Part shown: one piece after another, positions 1-10,700 of the stretch
How positions within the stretch are numbered: position 1 is the stretch's first letter
Layout: each line of letters begins with the position of its first letter
From: Pocillopora verrucosa
Lineage: Eukaryota; Cnidaria; Anthozoa; Scleractinia; Pocilloporidae
Assembly (NCBI RefSeq): GCF_036669915.1
Contig: NC_089312.1
Span: 31,753,830-31,817,829, forward strand
Length of the DNA: 64,000 nt
Direction: 5' to 3'
Notes under the pieces: generated by a model
What the model saw: the letters and a program-made list of their open reading frames with translations, nothing else
Database searches by the model: none
Told to the model about the DNA's origin: nothing
Position numbers and translations under genes: made by a program

Positions 1-610
1 GCAAAGTTACAACTGTCTAGCTAGTGCGATGTTTCTTAGACCAGAGAAAAGAGAACGACAGTTACCTGTGTGTTTTTTCTTCCCGCTGTCCTCGATTAGT
101 CGCTTCTTCGGAAATATAGGGTCCAATAGTCTCAAAAGTTTGGGGTATGTCATAGGTAGCACTGCTGTCTTTCGGAAGAGGAATGAAAGACTCGGTTTCC
201 CATGAAGAAGCTAACAGATTAAGAGGAAAACAAGATTCATTTTCTCAGAAAGTATGGAATTATAAAAAAATTGTAAGAGACCAAGGGAATACAAATCTTT
301 TGTGTGAGCAAGAAAGAATCAAAGGGAACAGAGGGCATCCTACATAGAGTCCCTATTCTATAGCCAATTCTTATCCAGCTATTTTTAGACCAGCTCTTGG
401 ACTGCAGAGATCCCAACGAGATTAGACAAGAGCTCATCACATGTAAAAAAGACAAAAAAATGTGTGGGGTGTTTCGTCGGGAGCGCTTGAAGAGAAACTG
501 TCCGTATTTAGCGAGAGTGGGTATTGTAAGACTGCACTGTAGTCATTAAAAAATTTTGTTTTCTTGCCTAAATAAAGGGTGAATATTAGACCATCGATAA
601 CAACCGGTCA
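1..610. other. Non-coding stretch, nothing recognised
   Basis: No open frame with coding character, splice-bounded exon or repeat was recognised. The short open frames have low-complexity AT-rich composition. Confidence 0.4.
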
Positions 611-619
611 CTTTGAAAG

Positions 620-762
620 CGTACCTCAACAAGTTCGACTTGGGTTTCCGCTTCCCCCAAATTGGTCAAGTCCTCTTTTGTGAAGATAACCTAAAGCTGC
701 TCTTCAGCAAGGAAAATAGTCAAAGGACCACCTTGCAACAAACTGAAAACTGCAATAAAAAG
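620..762 (+). CDS. Possible internal exon of an unidentified plus-strand gene
   Basis: An open frame without an in-frame ATG ends at AAG followed by GTAAAT, a usable donor in phase 0. The peptide has a coding look (FDLGFRFPQIGQVLFCEDN, then a basic and polar end). No good acceptor is visible; a weak AG lies just before position 620. The next plus-strand exon, at 3089-3307, starts in phase 0, so the two could be joined across a 2.3-kb intron. I do not recognise the protein. The alternative is a chance open frame. Confidence 0.25.
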
Positions 763-815
763 GTAAATTTAAATTCTTGTATTCTTGTGTGCTCAAGTGA
801 AAATGACATATGTGT

Positions 816-2323
816 CTAAGTAGGCTTTGCATATTTTCCAAAAAAGAGACCGGCTACATAATACTGTTCCCTGTTTAAAGCTTCCTTTTTTCTCAAAAAT
901 AATGTAGCCTTCTCTTTCTTCCTTGAAGAGCTTGTCACGTATTTTGCGCATCGCCATGCCCAAAAATTCGCCTTGGATCACCATAATCTTGAGCGCCCTC
1001 ACTGGTGAAGATCACATCTAAAGGTACACTAAAACCAATCGCTGGCGGATCTTCCCTCAATATCTCTTCCATTGCATCATCGACGAGGCGGTAACGAGAG
1101 ACAAATATTTTCGTGGTCTCTCACGCATTTCCAAGTCGTTTTAACGGTCAAGCATTCGCCCTCGATGTAACCTTCGCCTGAACTCTGCTAAGACGGTAAC
1201 AGGCTCGTCATAAGTAGCCCTGAAATAAATTTGAAAAGATCAAAGAGGCGTATTGCCCGTGAAATTTGAATAAATCCAAAAAGTATGCCGGTAACACCTG
1301 CACTAAACCGGTCTATTAACGAGCAGTCGGCCCGATTGTATTTAGCTTCTTACACTAATAGTTGAGTGCCAAAGTCAAAGTTGTAAAATCGACGAACGGA
1401 TCTCTGGACATAAAGGGTTGTTCTTAACACCAAATATCATTGGACGGACGCCTAATTTCCCCCTTCCTTCCCATAAAACGATATCACAACTAAAGTTCAT
1501 ACACACGAACACCAACTATACTGTAGAGTACGGAAAAGACAACCAAGCAAAATGTACCAAGAATAATTCTATCAATCTGCATTTACGTAGCTTTTAATGT
1601 TTCCTCTGATGCATTTCTCAGATGCTCCTCGTACGTTACAGGTTCCCCCCCTTAATAATCAACCTCCACGGGTAATTTTAACATGGCTCAGAAACTCACT
1701 CTTCTTAGGCGGCTGCTTCCCCAGACTAGTTGAAGCCTGTCCATGTCACGAGGAGGCTGATCTGGCAGTTCCAATGAATTCAGCTCAGTGTCACCACGAG
1801 GCTGATCTGGCAGTTCTGCTGGGTTAACTCGTTCATCCTCCCTAAGATATTGATGAAATTGGTTTGTAAAGACCACCTTCAGGTTAAGTACAATGCCCCA
1901 CATCAAATATCAATATGAAGTATAAAGTCACTGATATCTAAAGAAATTAAAGCTAAACAATGCGGACAAAATTAATTACTAACTAAGTGGAATACCGAAA
2001 ACAATTTTCAGTATTTTCTAAAACGTGGAAACGATAACCACTGAGCGAGTGGGGTTACCACTTCTACTTACCTCCTCTCGCCAAGTGCTGGCGGCACATC
2101 ATCTACGGATGTTTCTGCACGCCTTACTTCAGCCTAAAAACAAATTATTCAAAAAAAAGTCATAACTACTTGTATAGGCCATATAGAAATTCGGCCCGTG
2201 CTTAAAGACCTAGGCTCGTCGGTATTGCACGACCCATACTTAACCAATTGTAACCTGGTAGGCGAGTTGTCTGCGCACAACAGCATTTCGAATCCGTCAC
2301 AAATTTGTAGTGGACGAAAGGCC
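816..2323 (-). pseudogene. HECT E3 ubiquitin-ligase-like gene, 3' part, frameshifted
   Basis: Three phase-compatible exons read right to left: 2323-2170 (ending in phase 0), 2133-2072 (phase 0 to 2) and 1841-1700 (phase 2 to 0). Each has an AG acceptor and a GT donor. The first carries CDGFEMLLC and ends ISIWPIQ, which fits the region before the HECT domain in cnidarian HECT proteins. A further block from 1219 down to 816, after an ATTTCAG acceptor, encodes HECT-like sequence: VDDAMEEIL, FSVPLDVIFTSEGAQDYG, then PRR and EFLGMAMRKIRDKLF, then QYYVAGLFFG. These pieces lie in different frames, so at least three small indels break the domain. The normal role would be ubiquitin transfer through a C-lobe cysteine, which is not seen here. 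The 5' exons were not found. The conserved GGPRREF-type motif is split by a 2-nt deletion near 980. This is probably a decaying member of a multicopy family; assembly error is the alternative. Confidence 0.55.
1741..1825. repeat. Short direct repeat inside the HECT-relic exon
   Basis: CACGAGGCTGATCTGGCAGTT is present twice about 50 bp apart, the first copy carrying an extra AGG. On the minus strand it codes a repeated ELPDQP motif. This is an internal duplication within the exon at 1700-1841. Confidence 0.6.
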
Positions 2324-2439
2324 CTGGAAATATAAACAAAAGAAATCGGTTTACTAACGGCTGGAGATGAAAAATATCTAAGACTAGGAAAAAAAGAAGG
2401 AAATTGAGATCTTAGCCAAGTCAGGGTCAAGTCTACAGC

Positions 2440-3080
2440 CGCCGTAGACAGATGTGAATGTTTACGTGAATTGGCCCCCTACGGAAGTTGAGATTCCGAC
2501 AACTTGGAGATGACAACAAATACTGTTAACAATCGAATGCACAAAGTCAGTCCCACTAAATGACAAAAAGGTGTGAGAAACATTTATCAGTACTGCTTCA
2601 TTTTTATGACTTCTTAAAACCTTCTCAACATGTTAAACATAGGATGCTGTTGCTTAGTTCTTTTTCCGGCTGAAAGAAAAGTTCAAGTTAACAGACTCAG
2701 AATACCTGGTTCGTAGGCCCTAAGGCCTGTGTTCCGGAAGTTCTGATAACTTACCAGTTACGTAAAGCTATTTCTTGTGCAAAATGTTTTTGACATACAG
2801 TCAATCTTTGGTGATTATGAAAGCTTAAAAATATAATACTTACTTGATTAAGAAGATGGGCTAGTTTATAGGGAACTAAAATCTACAGCGCCACTTGACA
2901 GAAAATGGATTTAAATAATCGCTCTCGGAACCGATATGTCTTCCGGGTTTTGAGAAACGCATCCATGCTTCCTTCTTATTATTAGGAGAAAGTTTAGTTA
3001 TTTCGCAAGATTGAACATAAAATTTATTGTTAGTTACTTGGCCTCCTTGATGGACATTTTCAAAAGATTCAAATTATTTT
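2440..3080. other. Non-coding stretch, nothing recognised
   Basis: No exon-like open frame, no strong repeat and no RNA gene were seen here. Confidence 0.35.
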
Positions 3081-3088
3081 TTTTCCAG

Positions 3089-6000
3089 GCCGTGGCCACC
3101 ACATCTCTTTCGGTATTGGGTCAATTCCAAACTTTCCAGGTCTCGCAAAAGGAAGAAGAAAATCTGCGATCATCAGTTACCTTTATTTTCTGGGACGGGG
3201 TGCTGCAAAGGGTTTCAAACCCTGACCTGTTCCTAACCAGACAAGTTCAGACCCTGTTGAAGACAGAGACGCCAGAAAAACATTACCCTGTCCAGCGGCA
3301 CGTCCCTGTAAGTTTTACTCTTATTGAAAAGTAAGCGCGGGTCAGGAAAGAAAAGAGAGCTTGACAGTCGACATTTAATGCACGTAATATAATTAATATT
3401 ATAAACATTCAGGCTAATCGACGCGTGCAAATCGTGGTAAACCGGGAGGCCGGCAAACCGTGGTAGAATTCATTCTCGTTGCTATTTCAATTAAGGCTTT
3501 AATGAACGACAACGAATAAATGTAACATCGGCCGCGAAAAAAGAGGACAAACTTACCGAAAAGTTACGAATTGGCTCTGCTTTACGGCAAGGCGAAATGA
3601 AGACTCTGCAACACAGCGACTACACCATGTGATGGTTTAGCGCCAATCTTTACATTCGATGACGTCCTGTGATGGTAATAGAAGACTCATCCCATCGATG
3701 TCAACTTGTTTTTATTGTCAAGACTTGCATTTGAAGAAATGCTCTACAAATAAGAAATGCAAAAGGTATTCTCGATGTCCTATTCGTTAAATAACAACTT
3801 TAATTACAACATATACTTACGTCGGTCAAAGTTGGACAATCTTCCACCATTGCTGGTGTCACAACGAAGCTGTATGTTTGTTTGCCAAAGCCCACATCTC
3901 ATTTCCCATGGCCAATGAAGAAGTTTATCACGGAATTTCACGTAGGTGTGGCTGTGTCACCTCACAATCACACTGCCATTTCTTGATGCAAGATCTAAAT
4001 GTTAAAAGATTAAATTTCCAAGGAAAATTTTTTTTTTTTTGCGATAGTTTATTTATTCCATCCAACAGAAAAGATTTATTTATAAAATTTATACAAACCC
4101 GCCATGCTGGAGAGCAAGCCGATCATTATACCCCTACTAGGAAATAAAAATAAACCGACTCTAACTAGCAGCTTGACTTTGCTTTGTTTTGGGTGTACCA
4201 GTGCGAAAACAATAACAAGCTTGCCCTGCAGCATGGCAGATTTTGTGCCATGTAACTGTTACTTTTTGCAAAAGGCTTATTAATATAAAACACACTTCAG
4301 GTAACTCACGCAATTGATCTTAACCTCAAGGGCCACTGATTAATTATTTAAGTTGTCTGATTCCGTCTTACTTATATACTGTGACATATTGTAGGCGGCT
4401 AATAGGAATCGGCCTACTTTTGTTCAGGTTTTCTTTTTCCTCCTCGTTAGGGACATACTTGCTCCCGTCTTTTTTTACCTTTTGATTGTTCATTCGTTGT
4501 TTCAACTTCCGTTGATGTGGTAGTGGAGCAAGGCTCGAGTCTGCAGCCGTTATCGTGATTGTGGGACATTTTTCCCCAAACGATATTTTGATTGGATACT
4601 CAACAAAACTAAAGGAAAACAACAATTTATTGGTAAACTCTATTCAAAGTTTTACCAACTTGAAGTTACCGTTTCTTACTAAGACATGGAGGGAGTATTT
4701 TGACATATTCCTTATATTATTTAATATGGAGAATTGACACACAGTTCATACATTGGACAAACCATAGTTATATGCCCCGTATTATTCAGTGAAAGTTAAT
4801 TAATAAAGATGACAATTGTAGACATGTTTGCTTACTTTGCAGTCTATTTTTTCCATTAAACATGTCTGGTAGCTCCAGGGCCAACTGATGATCGGTTTCG
4901 ATGGCTATGTGGTCCGTTCGTCCACTGATTTTTGTTTCTCTGTCGATGAGACGAAATAAATCCTCTTAAAACGAGAGATTGAGAACATATTTTCTTTTTT
5001 GAATAGACCATGCATACATATTTTCTGATAATTTAAGGACCTGCTTCCTCAAATTAAATAATGGATTTTTTTGAGTCTCGAACATGTTCTAATTCTTAGT
5101 CAATTTATTTATAAACCAGCACTTTTGATAGGCTTGATGTTTTCTTTAGCTTCTATATAAAACAAGCGAACAAAATAACTTAAATTTATCCATTTATTTT
5201 TAAATTGCCAATGGCAAGTTAGAAAATTTACACACCAATTCATTTGTACTTCTATCCTATCCCCAAGTCCTAAGTTCTTTGCCGTTTCCCGGAGATCAGC
5301 AAATTACTACGAAAGCGAACGGAAACCACAGTATTAAAAAAGAGTAGTGAACTAAACTCTTATGGGTTTATTACAAATCGAATAACACGAGGTTCTTTGG
5401 CAAGGCCAACTCAACTCCATTAGGTCGATGAGCATCTACTAACAAAAGGCCTGAGAGTACAAAACGCGACCAACGAGACTGATACAAAGAGATGTTGGTT
5501 ATGGAAAGGTTTTGAATTACCAAAGAAAGTTCGTATGAAGTCTATGACCAGCAGCGTGTTTGATTACCCACGAGGACATCTCGTAGGGTAATGTTTGATA
5601 CTGTAGAAATTTGAATGATATTTGTCCGTTCTCAATAAAACTGACTCGCCTTGAAACGCTCTTTTTTTTTTCTTTTTTTTTTTTGTTGCTTCCCTGCTAT
5701 GGGACAGACGCACATGGTAGTTAGTCATGATCCTCTTCACCGATCGCGAATTTCCAATTTATTAAAGCTTTAGATATCGCGTATTCTAAGTGTATAATCA
5801 ATCAATCAATCAATCAATTTATTTAACGTGGTCAGAACGCTTAGCTAAAAGCTAGTTTACAGGTACGCCACGAAACGAAAAGGAATGTAAGTCTTCTTTA
5901 AGTCTGTATGGTCCTAAACGAGCCATATATTATATATATAGGATACAGCGATTAAGGTATTGTGATGTTAATAATGACATTGGTACGATTGACTTACCAA

Positions 6001-7737
6001 ACACTGTTTTAAGGCTTGTGCAGGCTTCTCTCTTCCCTTTTTACTTTGCATCTAAACTTGGTTTTCTTTCTGAAATTCTCGCCACCTTTCCCCTCTTCGT
6101 CAAAAAACACGACACAATCCAGTATTGCTTATTGAGGTCCTTGACCTTCTTCCGTTCCGGCGCGTTTGGCACGTTGGAAGACACGGTTCGCAAACTGACC
6201 TTGACCTAAGAGCTCCACATTGCAAGGTCAAAGTCTTGAGCGTCATTCAAGACGCGTGAACCCCCTTGCGATATTTCAATTGGTTTGTCACGCATTCCTC
6301 TCAATAACACTTGCGTTCAGCGGCTATTCGAGATCAGTTGAGGTGCGCAATTGCCGCTCAGATCAAAGAGAATTTGGAACCCACAGAGGCCAAACTAGAA
6401 AAACCAAAACCCGCATTGGATATCAAATCCGAAAAGCCGTTAGCATTCTTCGCGAAAACCGAAAACCTAATGCTAAATAATGGAAAATCCGCAAACCGCC
6501 ATGAACACCAAAACCGAAAAACGGAAGTTTTTTGCCTCAAAAACCGAAAAACCGATTTAAAAATAGCCAAAACCGCAAAACCGAAAATCCCAGTGCCCCC
6601 CTCTTTTAGAGCAGGCAATGAGATAACCCCTGGGTTCCGTATGCAATGAATCAGTTCGTATTATCAGGTTTTCCTCTTCTAATTATGACTGCCGCATTTG
6701 CCAATTTAGTTTATTATGAAATTTCTTTTGTGCTCACAAACAATAGCCCTTTTATACAACTTAACATACGCCAACACTTGCTTTATTGCTACTCGAGGAG
6801 ATTACTTTATATGTTTTGCCTACCTTGAAGCTCAATTTCGACAACTTTTTGCCTGCAGTATCCCTCATAATAATTCTGAGCCTCACAAGTGTAGTTTCCA
6901 AACTGTTCCATAGTCGACCTCTTGAGCATTAATATGCAGTGTAGCTCTTTGACTCTTGGTGTACCCTGCAGGCATTTGGCTCCAACTGGGCTACCCTGAG
7001 GATCATACCACTGAATATACTTGGTCCATTTCCTAGGATATAGCTGGTGGTCATTCCTTGGCCACGCTATGCAAGTCAAGTTAATATCTGCACCTACTCT
7101 TAATTTGCGGTTTGGCGGACTTGAGAAGATATCCATTTCAGGTATCACTAGACGGAAAAGTTAAAAAAAAATTAATTAAATGCGCAATCCTCGAGGTAAC
7201 CTAAATCAATCATAACGATGATTCAATCAATAAATTCATTACAAAAATTTATTTGTGGATCAAGTATGTAACCGTAAGATTTGTAAACAAAAATGCAGTT
7301 GCTACTAACCAGTTTTACTATTGCATCTGTTGCTCATTTCCTCGGATGAAAGGTTGCTTATAGCACTGGTAACAAGAAACAGCATGAAGAAGTTGCCAGC
7401 GTTTCCAAGCCAATGTGTGTTTAGCATTCTGGTCATTGAATGTTCGTCCACTTCCTCATACAAAAGTTACCTAAATGTAAAATCGTCTGTTTGCTATGGC
7501 ATGATGTAAAACGTCTTTTTTAAAACCAAAGCGGGCAGCAGGTGATGGAAACTTTTCTCTTCATCAACAGATTAATTGTCAAGTTATTACCAAACTTCCA
7601 TTGGGAAAATGAGCCGAAGTGCAAAATGATAGGCGATGGAAAGGGTTAAACCTGCTTTTAAGGATGAGGCTTTATCATTATTACTATTATCAGACTTATT
7701 ATCATTATTTTTACCATCATCATCATAATGACAGCTA

Positions 7738-7768
<31 letters not shown>

Positions 7769-10700
7769 AACTATTATTATCATCATTATTATTGTATGCA
7801 TTTTGGCATATGAGTCAATTTTAAAGAGGCCGTGATAGCAGTTGCTATTTCTATTAACCGAGCAAAAATAATCCCATTATTTTCTCCAACTGGTCCAAAA
7901 AGCTTAAAAGAATAGAAGCATGAGACCTCATCTCAGAAAGTCGATGTTTTGTGACCAAGAAGATGCAATGAACAAAAAAGACAACCAGATGGCTTATGAG
8001 TTGTCTCACGTAAAATGTCATATCTTGTTTCCTACGCAAGCGATGCTCACGAAACCTGACCAGAATGTAAATTGAAGGTCTGAGTAAAGCCTCATGAAAA
8101 CAGCAGGTGAGAATTTTTCATAAAAGACTGAAGGGAAAAACGTTAAAGAAATGAGAAAACCTCACTCACTTACCTTGTTATATTTTTATGATTGTTGTTG
8201 ATTTTTTAATTTTATATTTTTGACAAAAAGTCATTTCCCACAGAATAATTTAAGTGAGTCTTGCAAAAGCTTAAGATGTTCTTCTTTTGAAGAAATGTGA
8301 AGTTTCTCACGGATCACTCAAATTGCCGAATCTCCATGAGTTTTGGCACTTAGAGACAGCTTTGGTGAGTTTTCGCGAGCATAAAGTATTTTAAAATTAA
8401 AAAAATTAATAAATAGTGAAAGTCATGATGAGAAAAAGTTCATTCAACCCACCTCAAGTCTTTTGCTTGCCACAGCAGACAAGACGAAATGTGAATATAT
8501 TCAACTTTCTTACGTTGGAATAAACATTAAACTTTCCGTCGGTTTTATTGCCTTACAAAGAAACACTTCGAAAGACTCATTTTTCGAGGAGTTAACAAGA
8601 ACGAACACGAATTTCAAAATGGCGGCTTTTTAACGTTTGCCTCATATTTAATCAAGAAATCGATCTCAATAAAATGGAGTTCAAAGAAACTCTGCATAAA
8701 AGTGGTGACAAATTTTCTGTCTTGATAAAGATGATTGAAAATAAACTTCTGGGATTGGTTGCTTCAATGCTAAAAAACGCTATAAATCGCCTTCGGCGTA
8801 AAGATGATAATTCATCGTAATGTTGACATCGTGAATATGAAAGCGATCTTTGTACTAATGAACACTACTTAAGCAATAGTGGAAATAAGGCCTAAAAAAC
8901 TGCATAGGAATTTGAACCCATGACCTCTATCCATGCATCGATAACGATGCAATGCTCTACCAACTGAGCTTACAAGCAAACTGGGAGCTTGTCGTTATTT
9001 TGGTTCCGAACAAACCCATGAAGTGATGAATAAATGACTGTTATTCGCCAGCTGAGAGGTCCGTATTCGGAAAAACTGTGCCCGAGGTCTTTACTACCAC
9101 CTTCGTCTTACGGCCTCGGGCCGTACTCAAGAAAGAGGGCACGTTTTTTTGCAATACGGACCGACCTAGGCTGGTGGATAGCATTGAACGAAATACTTGC
9201 AAAAGAACCAATGTAGATCTTTTTCGATCCAATGGTATACTTAGCAGTTATATTTCTACTTACTTGAATCCGCATGAGGCCATGCTTAGAGACCATGTTC
9301 ATTAAACATGTAAGAGTGTGTGAAAAGGTTCTCAAGATTTCGCCGGTTTTAAAACGCAATAGGCACTTCTTCATAATTGCAACCCAAGTTTAAAATTTAT
9401 GACTGGGAAAAAAAACATATAAATAATATGGCTTATCGTGCGTCATAAGGCATTTAAACAAGCCAGACTTCTCGGCGCAAGTCGTAATATTAGCACAGAT
9501 GAATACATACGGTTTGCAAAATTTGATGAGACACCGAATTCAACTTTTATTTCTATAAGTTCAAAAATTTGTAAATAAAAAAAATAATCACGATCAAATA
9601 AAAATATATAATGGTCCTTTTTACAGATTTTACAGAGGAGCTAAGCTGTTTTGGCGAGAACTTTGCACATCAATATCGCCCAGCAGTTAGTTTTCAACAT
9701 TCGGAGTTTCCGCTTGGTAGACACGCACATAAAGCAGAAAGAATGATCGAGGATTATGAGGGTTTTTTCTCCTAACCACGCTTTCCTTTCCGTCGGTTTT
9801 ACTGCCCTACAAAGAAAAACTTCGAATGACTCACTCATTCAACGAGTTGACAAGAACGAACACGAATTTAAAAATGGCGGCTTTTAACATTTTCCTTAGA
9901 TCTATTTTCCTTAACAGTGATGATAAATATGCTCGTAAATGTGCTCATCAGGATCATTACAAATAAAGAGAAATAAGAGGGTCTCAATAGGTCGGGGTGA
10001 TGGTTTTTACGGCTTACGGTTAAAAATTTTGGCCAATTCACGGCTCTCGGATATCTGGATCGGCTGCTTCAGTGCTAAAAACGGTCTAAATCGACTTCAG
10101 CGTAAAGGAGATGATTTATTTTAATACTGACATCGTTATCCATTTAATTGCATTTGCAAGCGATCTTTAAGATTGGTAAAATTCAACTTTGCTCAAAGTA
10201 TGTTGATTCGCTTGAATATTTTTTTGATTATGTAGGTTCTTGCACCTGGTAAACATATAAACTCCACGAATCTCGATGACGCTGCAAGGTCCTCGCATTA
10301 AGATTAGTCAATGTAAAAACTAGCCACATCATGTAGAACAAATGGCTGTATTAGGCAATATGACGATTGCTGACAAAGTAGCTGTTAAAGCTCTAGGACA
10401 AGATGCAATCGCACTGTGATACCAAAGACTTCCTGTGTCTGTACTTGTCTGGTAATTTCCTGATGTATTTCACATAATTATGACACGGCAGTCTTAGCTA
10501 TAGAGCTTATCACTGGTTACAAAGTTAATGAGTTCTGAACTCCTTAAGGGAGGCACAGGTTCCTGATATCATTAAGGAGCGGATCATACGTTACCATATT
10601 CTACCCTGATGGCTGGCCTCAGGTTCGACCTTGAACGATTATAAATTTTGTTTTGGTCCAGTCGCTCCAGTGCTTCCCCCAGCTCTCGCTCGGCAACCGT

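Noticed and set aside
6220..6649. Overlapping open frames on both strands, including a Lys/Pro-rich one
   Set aside because: They follow a degenerate AAAACCGAAAA repeat and have no domain or splice context.
7619..7813. His/Tyr-rich open frame
   Set aside because: It is the translation of an ATT/ATC microsatellite.
8905..8985. Minus-strand tRNA gene
   Set aside because: A- and B-boxes are present but the acceptor stem and a closed cloverleaf are not, and the same tail occurs in another dispersed copy, so it is a SINE.
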